A stretch of DNA of 64,000 nt from Streptomyces phaeolivaceus (GCF_009184865.1 NZ_CP045096.1:1116001-1180000), one strand, 5' to 3'. Positions 18,339 through 26,775 are shown, counted from the stretch's first letter. Program-made: numbers and translations. Notes: a model not told the origin generated them from the letters alone.

Positions 18339-19367
18339 ATGGCACAGGCCGCCGGCCCCTCTCGTTCGCAGCCCGCCACGCTCGGCGACGTCGCCCGGCT
18401 GGCGGGAGTCTCGATCGCCACGGCGTCCAAGGCGCTCAACGGCCGCAGTCAGGTCCGCGCGGAGACCAGGCAGCGGGTCGTCGAGGCCGCCGAGCGGCTG
18501 TCGTTCCGCCCCAACCAGGTGGCGCGCGGGCTGCTCGCCGGGCGTACCGGCACGGTCGGCCTGCTCACCAGCGATCTGGAGGGCAGATTCGGCATACCGA
18601 TCCTGATGGGTGCCGAGGACGCCTTCGGCGCGGGCGAGGTCGCGGTGTTCCTGTGCGACGCGCGCGGCGACGCGATCCGTGAACAGCACCATCTGCGGGC
18701 CCTGTTGGGCCGCCGGGTCGACGGCCTCATCGTGGTGGGCAGCCGCACCGACCCCCGCCCCTCGCTGGGCCGCGAGCTGCCGGTCCCGGTCGTCTACGCC
18801 TACGCCCCCTCCGAGGACCCGGAGGACTTCTCCGTCGTCCCGGACAACGTGGGCGCGGGCCGTATCGCCGTGGACCATCTCCTCGCCTGTGGCCGCACCC
18901 GGATCGCCCACATCACCGGCGACCCCGGCTATCTCGCCGCGCGGGACCGGGCGGAGGGGGCGCGGGCCGCGCTCGGCGACGCCGGCTTCTCCCTGATCGG
19001 CGAACCCCGGTTCGGGGCCTGGTCGGAGGGGTGGGGGCGGGCCGCCACCGCGATGCTCCTCGACCGCCATCCCGACATCGACGCCGTCCTGTGCGGCAGC
19101 GACCAGATCGCCCGAGGCGTCATGGACGTCCTGCGCGAACGCGGCCACCGTGTCCCCGAGGACATCGCCGTGATGGGCTTCGACAACTGGCAGATCATGA
19201 CCACGGGTTCCCGCCCACCCCTGACCAGCGTCGACATGAACCTCGAACAGGTCGGCCGCGTCGCCGCCCACGCCCTCTTCACCGCCATCGCCGGCACGGC
19301 CCACACCGGCGTGCAGACCCTCCCCTGCAAGGTGGTGATCCGGGGCTCCACGGCACCGCTGTCGTGA
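18339..19367 (+). CDS. LacI-family transcriptional regulator of the glycan locus
   Basis: A 342-residue repressor. ATG 18339 follows ACAGGAG. The N-terminal helix-turn-helix (TLGDVARLAGVSIATASKAL, about residues 14-33) is followed by the hinge region FRPNQVARGL and a periplasmic-binding-protein-like sensor domain with the usual CGSDQIARGVMDVLRERG and IAVMGFDNW segments. It is divergent from the ABC transporter operon and is the obvious local controller of transport and glycosidase genes. The effector is probably a sugar released by those enzymes. The nearby palindromes are likely operators. Confidence 0.9.
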   Translation: MAQAAGPSRSQPATLGDVARLAGVSIATASKALNGRSQVRAETRQRVVEAAERLSFRPNQVARGLLAGRTGTVGLLTSDLEGRFGIPILMGAEDAFGAGEVAVFLCDARGDAIREQHHLRALLGRRVDGLIVVGSRTDPRPSLGRELPVPVVYAYAPSEDPEDFSVVPDNVGAGRIAVDHLLACGRTRIAHITGDPGYLAARDRAEGARAALGDAGFSLIGEPRFGAWSEGWGRAATAMLLDRHPDIDAVLCGSDQIARGVMDVLRERGHRVPEDIAVMGFDNWQIMTTGSRPPLTSVDMNLEQVGRVAAHALFTAIAGTAHTGVQTLPCKVVIRGSTAPLS

Positions 19368-19403
19368 CGTCGGCCGTCGACGCGGGCACCACGGCCGGGC
19401 TGG

Positions 19404-19573
19404 TCAGCCGTCCACGGCGCCCTGGACCACCGCTTCGGCGAGGGCGGCCGCCACCCGGTCGGGGTGCGAGAGGTGCGGAGAATGCCCGGAGGGGAACCGC
19501 ACCCGGTGGGCGGCCCGCGCCGCCCACCACTCCTGGGCCGCGGGCGGCAGCGCCGGGTGAGCGAGCCCCATGA
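19404..19573 (-). pseudogene. Alpha/beta hydrolase, C-terminal remnant
   Basis: On the minus strand about 55 codons read PALPPAAQEWWAARAAHRV, then GHSPHLSHPDRVAAALAEAV and a stop. This matches the C-terminal end of alpha/beta hydrolases, where the catalytic His follows the Ser-His region. The catalytic Ser part is absent and no start is present. It abuts a fragment of a different gene on the other strand, so this is a decayed piece, not a small functional gene. Confidence 0.6.
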
Positions 19574-19580
19574 CGCGGGG

Positions 19581-19646
19581 TTCGGGCCGACCTTCCTCGC
19601 CGCCGATCCCGACGGCAACCGTGTCCGCGTCGCACCGCGGGGCTGA
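19581..19646 (+). pseudogene. Glyoxalase/VOC-family, C-terminal remnant
   Basis: About 20 plus-strand codons read FGPTFLAADPDGNRVRV followed by a stop. The DPDGNRV pattern is the closing strand of vicinal-oxygen-chelate (glyoxalase) proteins. Nothing upstream belongs to that fold, so only the 3' tip of the gene is left, joined to the hydrolase remnant. Confidence 0.5.
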
Positions 19647-19732
19647 GGGGCCGTAATGCGGCAGGCGCGCACGACCGGTGTCGCGCCTGCCCACTCTCCC
19701 GTGAACCTCCCCGCCAGGCAGCCGAACCCTCC

Positions 19733-20194
19733 CTAACGGCTCTCGTCCAGATATCCCCGCGCCAGCTCCTCCGCCCGCGCGAACCCGTCGACCAGCAGGG
19801 CCAGTTCGTCCGCCGAATACCGGCCGAACAGCTCGGCGAGCCGGGAATAGAAGGGCCCGTAGACCGCCACCACCCGCTCGGCGGCGTCCGGGACCGGCAC
19901 CACCCGGACCCGGCGCCCGTCGGCCGGGTCCGGCTGCCGGGTCACGAACCCCCCGCGTTCCAGACGGTTGAGGACGCCCGTCACCGCGCCCGTGGTGACA
20001 TGCGCGCGTTCGGCCAGATCACCGGCGCCAACCGGTTCGTCCACGGCACCGAGGACGTACGCGAAACAGACGAGGTCCGTGACGCTCAGCCCGAGCTTCC
20101 GGGCGAACTCCTGCTGTCCGACGATCATCGTCGCGATCAGGCCGTCCATCGCACTGATCGCGTCGGGAACGGTGGGGAGGCGCTCGGCCTCCAT
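19733..20194 (-). CDS. MarR-family transcriptional regulator
   Basis: A 153-residue winged-helix protein. The segment AGDLAERAHVTTGAVTGVLNRLERGGFV (about residues 57-84) is the DNA-binding helix-turn-helix, and DPADGRRVRVVPV is the wing. MarR proteins act as dimers that respond to phenolic or oxidative ligands. Its ATG lies next to the left end of the IS605 element, so its native promoter and neighbour have probably been separated from it by the insertion. No ribosome-binding site is evident upstream of this ATG, which may mean the start or the upstream region was altered. Confidence 0.85.
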   Translation of the reverse strand: MEAERLPTVPDAISAMDGLIATMIVGQQEFARKLGLSVTDLVCFAYVLGAVDEPVGAGDLAERAHVTTGAVTGVLNRLERGGFVTRQPDPADGRRVRVVPVPDAAERVVAVYGPFYSRLAELFGRYSADELALLVDGFARAEELARGYLDESR

Positions 20195-20214
20195 CAGAAC
20201 CTAGCCAGGGGAGG

Positions 20215-20230
20215 CCCCGCTTCAGCGGGG
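20215..20230. repeat. Subterminal hairpin at the left end of IS605 element
   Basis: CCCCGC-TTCA-GCGGGG forms a perfect 6-bp stem with a tetraloop. Hairpins of this kind near the ends of IS200/IS605 elements are recognised by TnpA. Confidence 0.6.
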
Positions 20231-20344
20231 TGGGGAATGGCTTCTGAGCCCTGTTCTGACCTCGGCTGTGCGCATGGATCCGCTCTGTTCACCTGAGTCG
20301 ACCTTTCTGCCGCACTAGACCTGCGGCGCGTGTATAGCGATCGC

Positions 20345-20773
20345 GTGACTGTGACCAGGAAGGCTCGCCGATTCTCCGGCGGCGTATACGACCTCGGGCT
20401 CCAGGTGGCGTGGTGCCCGAAGTACCGCCGTCCGGTCCTCGGCGGCCAGGTCGCGGAACGCCTGGACGAACTGATCCGGCAGAAGGCGCAGGAACGCGGC
20501 TGGGAGATCATCGCCCTTGAGGTGATGCCCGACCACGTCCACCCCTTCGTGCAGCACGACCCGAAGTCGTCGGCCTCGTACGTGGCCAACCAGTTCAAGG
20601 GCTTCACCTCCCGCGTGCCGCGCGAGGAGTTCCCGCACCTGAAGTCACGGATGCCCGCGCTGTGGTCGTCGTCGTACTTCGCGGCATCGGTCGGCGCCGT
20701 GTCGGCAGCCACGGTCGAGAGGTACATCGACACCCAGTGGGAACGCCCGCGGAAGAAGGGGGACGGCTCGTGA
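20345..20773 (+). CDS. tnpA: IS200/IS605 TnpA, single-strand HUH transposase
   Basis: A 142-residue Y1 transposase that cuts and rejoins single-stranded ends of the element. The HUH metal site is MPDHVHPFV (about residues 62-70), and the catalytic Tyr is in TVERYIDTQ near residue 127. The start is set at GTG 20345 so that the protein begins MTVTRKARRFSGG, as is usual for the family; GTG 20330 is also open. The stop overlaps the tnpB start. The length is standard, so the protein is probably active. Confidence 0.88.
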   Translation: MTVTRKARRFSGGVYDLGLQVAWCPKYRRPVLGGQVAERLDELIRQKAQERGWEIIALEVMPDHVHPFVQHDPKSSASYVANQFKGFTSRVPREEFPHLKSRMPALWSSSYFAASVGAVSAATVERYIDTQWERPRKKGDGS

Positions 20774-22026
20774 TCCGCGCGTACAAGTTCCTCCTGCGCC
20801 CCACGGCCCGTCAGACGGCCGCACTGGGCGAGATACTGAGGGACCACTGCTCGCTGTACAACGGCGCCCTGCGAGAGCGGCGCGACGCCTACCGGCACAC
20901 CTCAAAGACGAGCGTCACGTACGGGGACCAGTCCGCGCAGCTCAAGGAGGTCCGCGCGTTCGACCCAGAGCGTCAAGGACGCTGGTCATTCTCCTCACAG
21001 CAGGCCACCCTGCGCCGCCTCGACAAGGCGTTCCGGGCGTTCTTCCGCCGCCTCAAGGCTGGGCGAACACCGGGCTACCCACGCTTCAAAGGCGTCGGCC
21101 ACTTCGACACCGTGGCGTTCCCGAAGGACGGCGACGGCTGCCGCTGGGACTCGACGCCCCACGACACGCGGACCCGTGTCCGCCTCCAAGGCGTGGGGCA
21201 CGTCCGCGTGCACCAGCACAGGCCCGTACTGGGCCAGGTCAAGACGATCAGCGTGAAGCGCGAGGGAAACCGCTGGTACGTCGTCCTCGCCTGCGACGAG
21301 GTACGCGCCGAGGAGCTGCCGCCCACCGGGGCGATCGTCGGTATCGACTTGGGCGTCGCCCACTTCCTGACCACCTCGGACGGCGAACACGTCGCCAACC
21401 CGCGCTTCCTTCAAGCGATGGCCGACGAACTGGCCGGAGCGCAGCGGCACCTCGCGACGTTCCCCAAGCGGACCCTGCAGCGCACCAAGGCACATCGGGC
21501 CGCCGCCCGGAAGGTCGCCAAGCTGCACGGCAAGATCCGGCGGCAGCGCGCCGACTTCCACCACAAGACCGCCCGCACGCTGGTCCGTGGCCACGACGTG
21601 ATCGCGCGTGAACGGCTGAACACGGCGAGCATGGCCAAGAGCCCTGTCGCCAAGCCCGACCCCGACCGGCCCGGCGGCTTCCTGCCGAACGGCGCTGCCG
21701 CGAAGTCGGGACTCAACCGCAGCATCCTCGACGCGGGTTGGACGCAGTTCCTCAGAATCCTGGCGAACAAGGCTGAGAGTGCAGGTCGCCCCGTGGTCTC
21801 GGTGGACGCGCGCAACACCTCCCGCACGTGCCCCGAATGCGGGCATGTCGCGAAGGGGAACCGTGCCACCCAAGCGAAGTCCGCATGCACGGCGTGCGGG
21901 TTCACGGCGAACGCGGACCACGTCGGCGCGACGAACGTCCTCAGCAGGGCCGGGCTGGTCCTCTGCGCGGCGGCCTGGCCACCGACGCAGGAAGCCCGCG
22001 CGTTCACGCGTGGGTGGAGTCACTGA
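20770..22026 (+). CDS. tnpB: IS605 TnpB, RNA-guided RuvC nuclease
   Basis: A 418-residue TnpB. GTG 20770 overlaps the tnpA stop. The RuvC-like active site is complete: Asp193 in GIDLGVAHF, Glu281 in ARERLNT, and the last Asp in NADHVGATNVL. The zinc finger is CPECG and CTACG. TnpB proteins are RNA-guided DNA nucleases, the presumed ancestors of Cas12; they use an RNA from the right end of the element to cut the empty donor or target site and so keep the element in place. Full length and intact residues suggest a working enzyme. Confidence 0.9.
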   Translation: MIRAYKFLLRPTARQTAALGEILRDHCSLYNGALRERRDAYRHTSKTSVTYGDQSAQLKEVRAFDPERQGRWSFSSQQATLRRLDKAFRAFFRRLKAGRTPGYPRFKGVGHFDTVAFPKDGDGCRWDSTPHDTRTRVRLQGVGHVRVHQHRPVLGQVKTISVKREGNRWYVVLACDEVRAEELPPTGAIVGIDLGVAHFLTTSDGEHVANPRFLQAMADELAGAQRHLATFPKRTLQRTKAHRAAARKVAKLHGKIRRQRADFHHKTARTLVRGHDVIARERLNTASMAKSPVAKPDPDRPGGFLPNGAAAKSGLNRSILDAGWTQFLRILANKAESAGRPVVSVDARNTSRTCPECGHVAKGNRATQAKSACTACGFTANADHVGATNVLSRAGLVLCAAAWPPTQEARAFTRGWSH

Positions 22027-22060
22027 TATTGCCTCCGGGGCAAAGACAAGCGTAGGTTCC
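21900..22060 (+). ncRNA. Putative omega (reRNA) guide RNA of TnpB
   Basis: In this family the guide RNA scaffold overlaps the 3' end of tnpB and the right end of the element, with the guide read from flanking host DNA. The TGCC..GGCA stem just after the stop (about 22,030-22,042) could be part of it. The position is inferred by analogy, and its limits are not visible from sequence alone. Confidence 0.3.
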
Positions 22061-22086
22061 TTACTCGCTAAGACATCATAGTCCGA

Positions 22087-22128
22087 CGCCGTAGTCGCAC
22101 CGCGGCATGACGCGGTGCGACTACGGCG
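22087..22128. promoter_or_regulatory. Perfect 18-bp inverted repeat upstream of the 22147 gene
   Basis: An 18-bp arm beginning CGCCGTAGTCGCACC is repeated exactly in inverse orientation after the loop GCATGA. The right arm ends 18 bp before the ATG of the next gene and just ahead of the AGGGGAG ribosome-binding site. It could be an operator for a dimeric repressor, an RNA hairpin in the leader, or a structure connected with the right end of the IS605 element. Confidence 0.75.
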
Positions 22129-22146
22129 CGCGAGGGGAGCAGACAC

Positions 22147-22539
22147 ATGAGTCTCTACGACGAGGGCCACACCGTCGCCGGCTGGACCGGCACCGCCATC
22201 GGCACCGTCGGGTCCACGGCGCTGGGACTGGGCATCTGCGGCTGGACCCCGGGGTTCGTCCTGGGCACCGCCCTCTGCGTGCTGGCGCTCCTGGCCACCT
22301 GGGGTCTGCACCTCAGCGGCTGGGGCAAGGCGCCGGGCCCCCGCCCCCGGGAGCAGTGGCGCCTCAGGGCCCGTGACCGCTCCGCCCCCGGCGGCCACGT
22401 CGACTGCCTCGGCTGCCGTCTGGCCGGCCGCAGCCGCACCCCGGCCCCGCTGCCGGCGACCGTCCCCGGCCCGGCCGCCCCCGTCGAAGGCGCCGGCGCC
22501 GCGCCCGCCGCGGTCCCGGCGGGCGACCAGGCGCCCTGA
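22147..22539 (+). CDS. Small two-helix membrane protein of unknown function
   Basis: A 130-residue protein with two hydrophobic segments (about residues 10-32 and 34-57), a basic linker, the Cys pair VDCLGCRLAG and an Ala/Pro-rich C-terminal tail. The beginning MSLYDEGHTVAGWTG resembles a small membrane protein family widespread in streptomycetes; no function is known to me. AGGGGAG stands before the ATG, and a perfect inverted repeat is in the leader. The Cys pair could bind a metal or form a disulfide, but this is speculation. Confidence 0.75.
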   Translation: MSLYDEGHTVAGWTGTAIGTVGSTALGLGICGWTPGFVLGTALCVLALLATWGLHLSGWGKAPGPRPREQWRLRARDRSAPGGHVDCLGCRLAGRSRTPAPLPATVPGPAAPVEGAGAAPAAVPAGDQAP

Positions 22540-22607
22540 GCGGCATCGTCACCACGCCCCGGCGGGCGACCAGGCCCCCGAGCGGCAGCGTCATCCCACC
22601 CCGACGA

Positions 22608-22623
22608 CAGTAAACGCTTACTG
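22608..22623. promoter_or_regulatory. LacI-type operator, probably autoregulatory
   Basis: CAGTAAACGCTTACTG is a 16-bp nearly perfect palindrome with a central CG, 65 bp upstream of a LacI-family gene. TAAACG half-sites of this kind are common for GalR/LacI proteins. Confidence 0.6.
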
Positions 22624-22687
22624 TATTACGGGCCCCAGTTCCCGGGCCGAGCCCCGCGACCAGCCTCCCATGCAGTAACGTCGAACC

Positions 22688-23803
22688 GTGACGGTCAATG
22701 AAAACGGTCGCCGGAACAGCGCCGATTCCGGCGGGGTCAGGCGTCGGCGGAGCAGCGCCACGGGCGGCGAGCGGCCCAGCACGATTCGGGATGTCGCCGC
22801 ACGGGCCGGCGTGTCCGTAGCAACCGTTTCCCGCACACTGGCCGGCAACTACCCGGTGTCCACGGAGACCAGGGCCCGGGTCATGGCGGCGGTCGAGTCC
22901 CTGCACTATGTGGTGAACGTGCACGCCAAGGCGCTCTCCGGCCGGGTCGCCGGCCCCGTCGCCCTGGTCATCAAGGACATCACGGGCCCCTCCCTCGCCC
23001 ATGTCGCGGCGGGGGTGGAGCAGGAGGCCGCCGACCGGGGCCGGCTGAGCCTGGTGTGCGCCACGCACGACGACTCGACCCGCGAGGACGATCTGGTCCA
23101 GCTGATGCGCGAGCAGCACGCGGCGGCGGTCCTCCTCGTGGGCGGGGCCCCGCAGGACGAGGCGTACCGGCGGCGGATGGCCGAGTACGCCACGGCGCTG
23201 GACGCGGCGGGCTCCCGGCTGGTGCTGGTGGGCCGCCCGCCGCTGCCCGGTGATCTGCCGGTGACGGTGGTGCAGTACGACAACCGGGGCGGCGCCTTCC
23301 AGGCCACCGACCATCTGCTGACCGCCGGGCACCGGCGCGTCCTCTTCCTGGGCGGGGTCCCCGGTCTCAGCACCTCCGACCAGCGCCGGGACGGCTTCCT
23401 GCACGCCCTGCGCGCCCACGGGGTCACGCCCGCCGAGGAGTTGGAGCTGCCGGGTCCGTACACCCGCGTCTCGGGGTACCAGCGCACGCGGGAGGCGCTG
23501 GCCGCCGGCCTGGACTTCACGGCGGTCTTCGCGGGCACCGACATGGTCGCCACGGGGGCGCTCGCCGCGCTGCGCGAGGCCGGTCTCGACGTCCCCGGTG
23601 ACGTCTCCCTCGTCGGCTTCGACGACGTCCCCTTCGCCGCCGACCTCTCCCCCGCGCTCACCACGGTCCGGGTGCCGTACGAGGATCTGGGGCGTACGGC
23701 GGTCCGGTTGGCGCTGGAGCGCGAGGAGCGCCTCGGGGGCGACGACCATGTGGTGCTGAGCACCCAGTTGGTGATCCGCCAGTCGGTACGCACGCTTTCG
23801 TGA
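22688..23803 (+). CDS. LacI-family transcriptional regulator
   Basis: A 371-residue repressor beginning at GTG 22688. A 30-residue basic tail precedes the helix-turn-helix (TIRDVAARAGVSVATVSRTLAG, about residues 32-53). The sensor domain shows the normal GTDMVATGALAALREAGL and VSLVGFDDVPFA segments. An operator-like palindrome lies in front of its own gene. The following gene, 275 bp downstream on the same strand, encodes a secreted hydrolase and may be a target, but no sugar enzyme or transporter adjoins it, so the effector is unknown. Confidence 0.88.
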   Translation: MTVNENGRRNSADSGGVRRRRSSATGGERPSTIRDVAARAGVSVATVSRTLAGNYPVSTETRARVMAAVESLHYVVNVHAKALSGRVAGPVALVIKDITGPSLAHVAAGVEQEAADRGRLSLVCATHDDSTREDDLVQLMREQHAAAVLLVGGAPQDEAYRRRMAEYATALDAAGSRLVLVGRPPLPGDLPVTVVQYDNRGGAFQATDHLLTAGHRRVLFLGGVPGLSTSDQRRDGFLHALRAHGVTPAEELELPGPYTRVSGYQRTREALAAGLDFTAVFAGTDMVATGALAALREAGLDVPGDVSLVGFDDVPFAADLSPALTTVRVPYEDLGRTAVRLALEREERLGGDDHVVLSTQLVIRQSVRTLS

Positions 23804-24078
23804 GCGTACGCACCACTCGGCAGAGGGGGCGGCGGAACAACCGCCGCTCCTTCACGGGATCTTGACGAAGCGTCAACCCGGCGTACGGGGAGCCGTAGAC
23901 CCTCGGACTCCATCAGGTCAACCGTCCCGGACTATTGACTCGGATCACCGCAGTAGCGATTCTCGTCACATCGCTTGTGCCAGCCATGACAATCGGGCTA
24001 TGGCGTCGTGGGTGTTCAACGCGTCCCGGAACGGTCTGGCCGATCGACCGTGCTTCCCCCAGACCGAGGACGTGAGTG

Positions 24079-26139
24079 ATGACCAGGCCTCCCCGCGCCC
24101 ACCGCAGACGCAGACCCCTCATGGTGCTGGCGCTGTTCCTCACCGCGATGGGCATGCTGCTCAGCCCGTCGTCCAGTTCGGCCGCGACCGGCGACTGGTG
24201 GCTGCCCACCAACCGGCCGTCGCCCGACTCGCAGATCAACGTCACGGGCGAGCCGTTCAAGGGGACCACCGCGACCGGTGATGTGCGCGGCTTCGTCGAC
24301 GCGCACAACCACCTGTTCTCCAACGAGGCGTTCGGCGGCCGGCTGATCTGCGGCAAGGTGTTCTCGACGTCCGGCATCGCGGACGCGCTGAAGGACTGTC
24401 CGGAGCACTACCCGGACGGCTCCCTGGCGCTCTTCGACTACATCACCCACGGCGGCGACGGCAAGCACGACCCGGTCGGCTACCCGACGTTCAAGGACTG
24501 GCCGGCGTACGACTCGATGACGCACCAGGCCAACTACTACGCCTGGATCGAGCGCGCCTGGCGCGGCGGTCAGCGGGTGCTGGTCAACGACCTGGTCACC
24601 AACGGGATGATCTGCTCGATCTACCCGTTCAAGGACCGCAGTTGTGACGAGATGACCTCGATCCGGCTTCAGGCGAAGCTGAGTTACGACCTCCAGGACT
24701 ACATCGACGCGCAGTACGGCGGCACCGGCAAGGGCTGGTTCCGGATCGTCACCGACAGCGCGCAGGCCCGTGAGGTGATCGCGGCGGGCAAGCTCGCCGT
24801 CGTCCTGGGTGTGGAGACCTCCGAGCCGTTCGGCTGCAAGCAGATCCTCGACATCCCGCAGTGCAGCAAGGAGGACATCGACGAGGGCCTCGACGAGCTG
24901 TACGACCTGGGTGTGCGCAGCATGTTCCTGTGCCACAAGTTCGACAACGCGCTGTGCGGCGTCCGCTTCGACGAGCACGGTCTCGGTACGGCGATCAACG
25001 TCGGCCAGTTCCTGTCGACCGGCACGTTCTGGCAGACCGAGACGTGCAAGGGCCCGCAGAAGGACAACCCGATCGGTGACGCCTCGACGGAGGCCGAGGA
25101 GGATCTGCCGGCGGGCACCGAGGTGCCGGAGTACGACGCGGACGCCCAGTGCAATGTGCGCGGACTGACCGAGCTGGGTGAGTACGCCGTGCAGGGCATG
25201 ATGCAGCGCAAGATGATGCTGGAGATCGACCACATGAGCGTCAAGGCCACCGGTCAGGTCCTCGACATCTTCGAGGCCGCGTCCTACCCGGGCGTGCTGT
25301 CCTCGCACAGCTGGATGGACCTGAACTGGACCGAGCGGGTCTACTCCCTCGGCGGTTTCGTCGCCCAGTACATGCACGGCTCCGAGGAGTTCAGCGAGGA
25401 GGCCGAGCGCACCGACGCCCTGCGGACCAAGTACAACGTGGGCTACGGCTACGGCACCGACTTCAACGGCATCGGCGACCACCCCGCCCCGCGCGGCGCC
25501 GACACCGCGAACCCGGTGACGTACCCCTTCAAGACCGCCGACGGCGGCTCCACCGTCGACAAGCAGACCACCGGCACCCGCACCTGGAACTACAACACCG
25601 ACGGCGCCGCCCATGTCGGCATGATCCCGGACTGGATCGAGGACATCCGGCTGGTCGGCGGCCAGGGCGTCGTGGACGACCTCTTCAAGGGCGCCGAGTC
25701 CTACCTCGACACCTGGGGCTCCTCCGAGGCCCACCAGGCCGGCGTGAACCTCGCCAAGGGCAGGACGGCGACGGCCAGTTCGTCCGAGTCGAACCCCGTC
25801 ACCAGCTATCAGCCCGGCCGGGCCGTGGACGGTGACGGCGGCACCCGCTGGGCGAGCGACTGGAGCGACTCCCAGTGGTGGAGGGTGGACCTCGGCTCCT
25901 CGCGCACCGTCAAGAAGGTCACCCTCGACTGGGAGCGGGCCTACGGCAAGGCGTACCAGATCGACGTCTCCACCGACGGCACGACCTGGAAGACCGTGTG
26001 GTCCACCACCGCGGGCGACGGCGGTCTGGACACGGCCAAGTTCTCGGCCGTGACGGCGAGATATGTTCGGATGCTGGGGACCGACCGCGGCACTGACTGG
26101 GGTTACTCCCTCTACGAGGTCGGCGTCCACAGCGGCTGA
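24079..26139 (+). CDS. Secreted amidohydrolase-fold enzyme with F5/8C module
   Basis: A 686-residue secreted protein. ATG 24079 is preferred to the adjoining GTG because GAGGA lies eight bases before it. A signal peptide ends near residue 36 (SSSAAT). The catalytic part (about 65-530) looks like a metal-dependent hydrolase of the amidohydrolase/membrane-dipeptidase fold: FVDAHNHLFS gives the HxH pair on strand 1, VVLGVETSEPFGC may supply a bridging Glu, LEIDHMS and SSHSWMD further His ligands, and YGYGTDFNGIG the final Asp. A C-terminal F5/8 type C (discoidin) module (about 548-686) probably binds glycan. The substrate is unknown; peptidase M19-like activity is only one possibility. Confidence 0.7.
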   Translation: MTRPPRAHRRRRPLMVLALFLTAMGMLLSPSSSSAATGDWWLPTNRPSPDSQINVTGEPFKGTTATGDVRGFVDAHNHLFSNEAFGGRLICGKVFSTSGIADALKDCPEHYPDGSLALFDYITHGGDGKHDPVGYPTFKDWPAYDSMTHQANYYAWIERAWRGGQRVLVNDLVTNGMICSIYPFKDRSCDEMTSIRLQAKLSYDLQDYIDAQYGGTGKGWFRIVTDSAQAREVIAAGKLAVVLGVETSEPFGCKQILDIPQCSKEDIDEGLDELYDLGVRSMFLCHKFDNALCGVRFDEHGLGTAINVGQFLSTGTFWQTETCKGPQKDNPIGDASTEAEEDLPAGTEVPEYDADAQCNVRGLTELGEYAVQGMMQRKMMLEIDHMSVKATGQVLDIFEAASYPGVLSSHSWMDLNWTERVYSLGGFVAQYMHGSEEFSEEAERTDALRTKYNVGYGYGTDFNGIGDHPAPRGADTANPVTYPFKTADGGSTVDKQTTGTRTWNYNTDGAAHVGMIPDWIEDIRLVGGQGVVDDLFKGAESYLDTWGSSEAHQAGVNLAKGRTATASSSESNPVTSYQPGRAVDGDGGTRWASDWSDSQWWRVDLGSSRTVKKVTLDWERAYGKAYQIDVSTDGTTWKTVWSTTAGDGGLDTAKFSAVTARYVRMLGTDRGTDWGYSLYEVGVHSG

Positions 26140-26169
26140 CCGCACCACCACGGGGGAAGAGGGATCCAT

Positions 26170-26775
26170 ATGGCACGCCTGCCGTCGGCCGAACGACGCA
26201 GACAGCTCACCGAGGCCGCGATCCGCGCGATGACCCGGGACGGCGTCCCCAGGACGACGACCCGGTCCATCGCGGCCGAGGCGGGCGTGTCACTGAGCGT
26301 CTTCCACTACTGCTTCGAGTCGAAGCAGGAACTGCTGGAATCCGTCATCACCACCATCACCGGTCACTATGTGACGCTGGTACGGGAGGCGATCCGGCCC
26401 CGGGAGACGCTCAGGGAGACCGTCCGGGCCGGTTTCCAGGCGTACTGGGACCATGTCTCCGCCCACCCGGGCGAACACATGCTCACCTACGAACTGACCC
26501 AGTACGCCCTGCGCGAGCCCGGCTTCGAGCATCTGGCGCGGCGCCAGTACGAGATGTACTGCGTCACCTACGCCGACCTCATCGAGCGGCTACGGCACTC
26601 GATGGGCTTCGAACTGACCGTCCCCGTCCCGGTCCTGGCCCGCTACCTCGCCGCCATGACCGACGGCCTCACCCTCAACTACCTGGTCCTCGGCTCCGAC
26701 ACGACCTGGACGGACATCCTCGACACGATCACCGACCACGTGGCCGGGCTGGTGCGCGAGGAGGTCCGTCCGTAG
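26170..26775 (+). CDS. TetR-family transcriptional regulator
   Basis: A 201-residue repressor. The N-terminal helix-turn-helix is TTRSIAAEAGVSLSVFHYCF (about residues 30-49). The ligand domain is typical in length. It begins 30 bp after the secreted hydrolase and is probably co-transcribed, so it may sense a product of that enzyme. It converges with the conservon GTPase gene, 16 bp away. Confidence 0.85.
   Translation: MARLPSAERRRQLTEAAIRAMTRDGVPRTTTRSIAAEAGVSLSVFHYCFESKQELLESVITTITGHYVTLVREAIRPRETLRETVRAGFQAYWDHVSAHPGEHMLTYELTQYALREPGFEHLARRQYEMYCVTYADLIERLRHSMGFELTVPVPVLARYLAAMTDGLTLNYLVLGSDTTWTDILDTITDHVAGLVREEVRP

Larger units (their letters stand above)
20198..22045 (+). mobile_element. 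IS200/IS605-family insertion sequence
   Basis: About 1.85 kb holding a complete tnpA-tnpB pair in the same orientation with a GTGA stop-start overlap, and a hairpin at the left side (20215-20230). Elements of this family have no inverted repeats and move as single strands, using subterminal hairpins. The exact ends cannot be fixed here: left about 20,195-20,210, right about 22,030-22,080. No obvious decay is seen in either gene. Confidence 0.8.

Noticed and set aside
24016..26169. Minus-strand open frame opposite the secreted hydrolase
   Set aside because: Antisense shadow; the plus strand shows a signal peptide, metal motifs and an F5/8C module.
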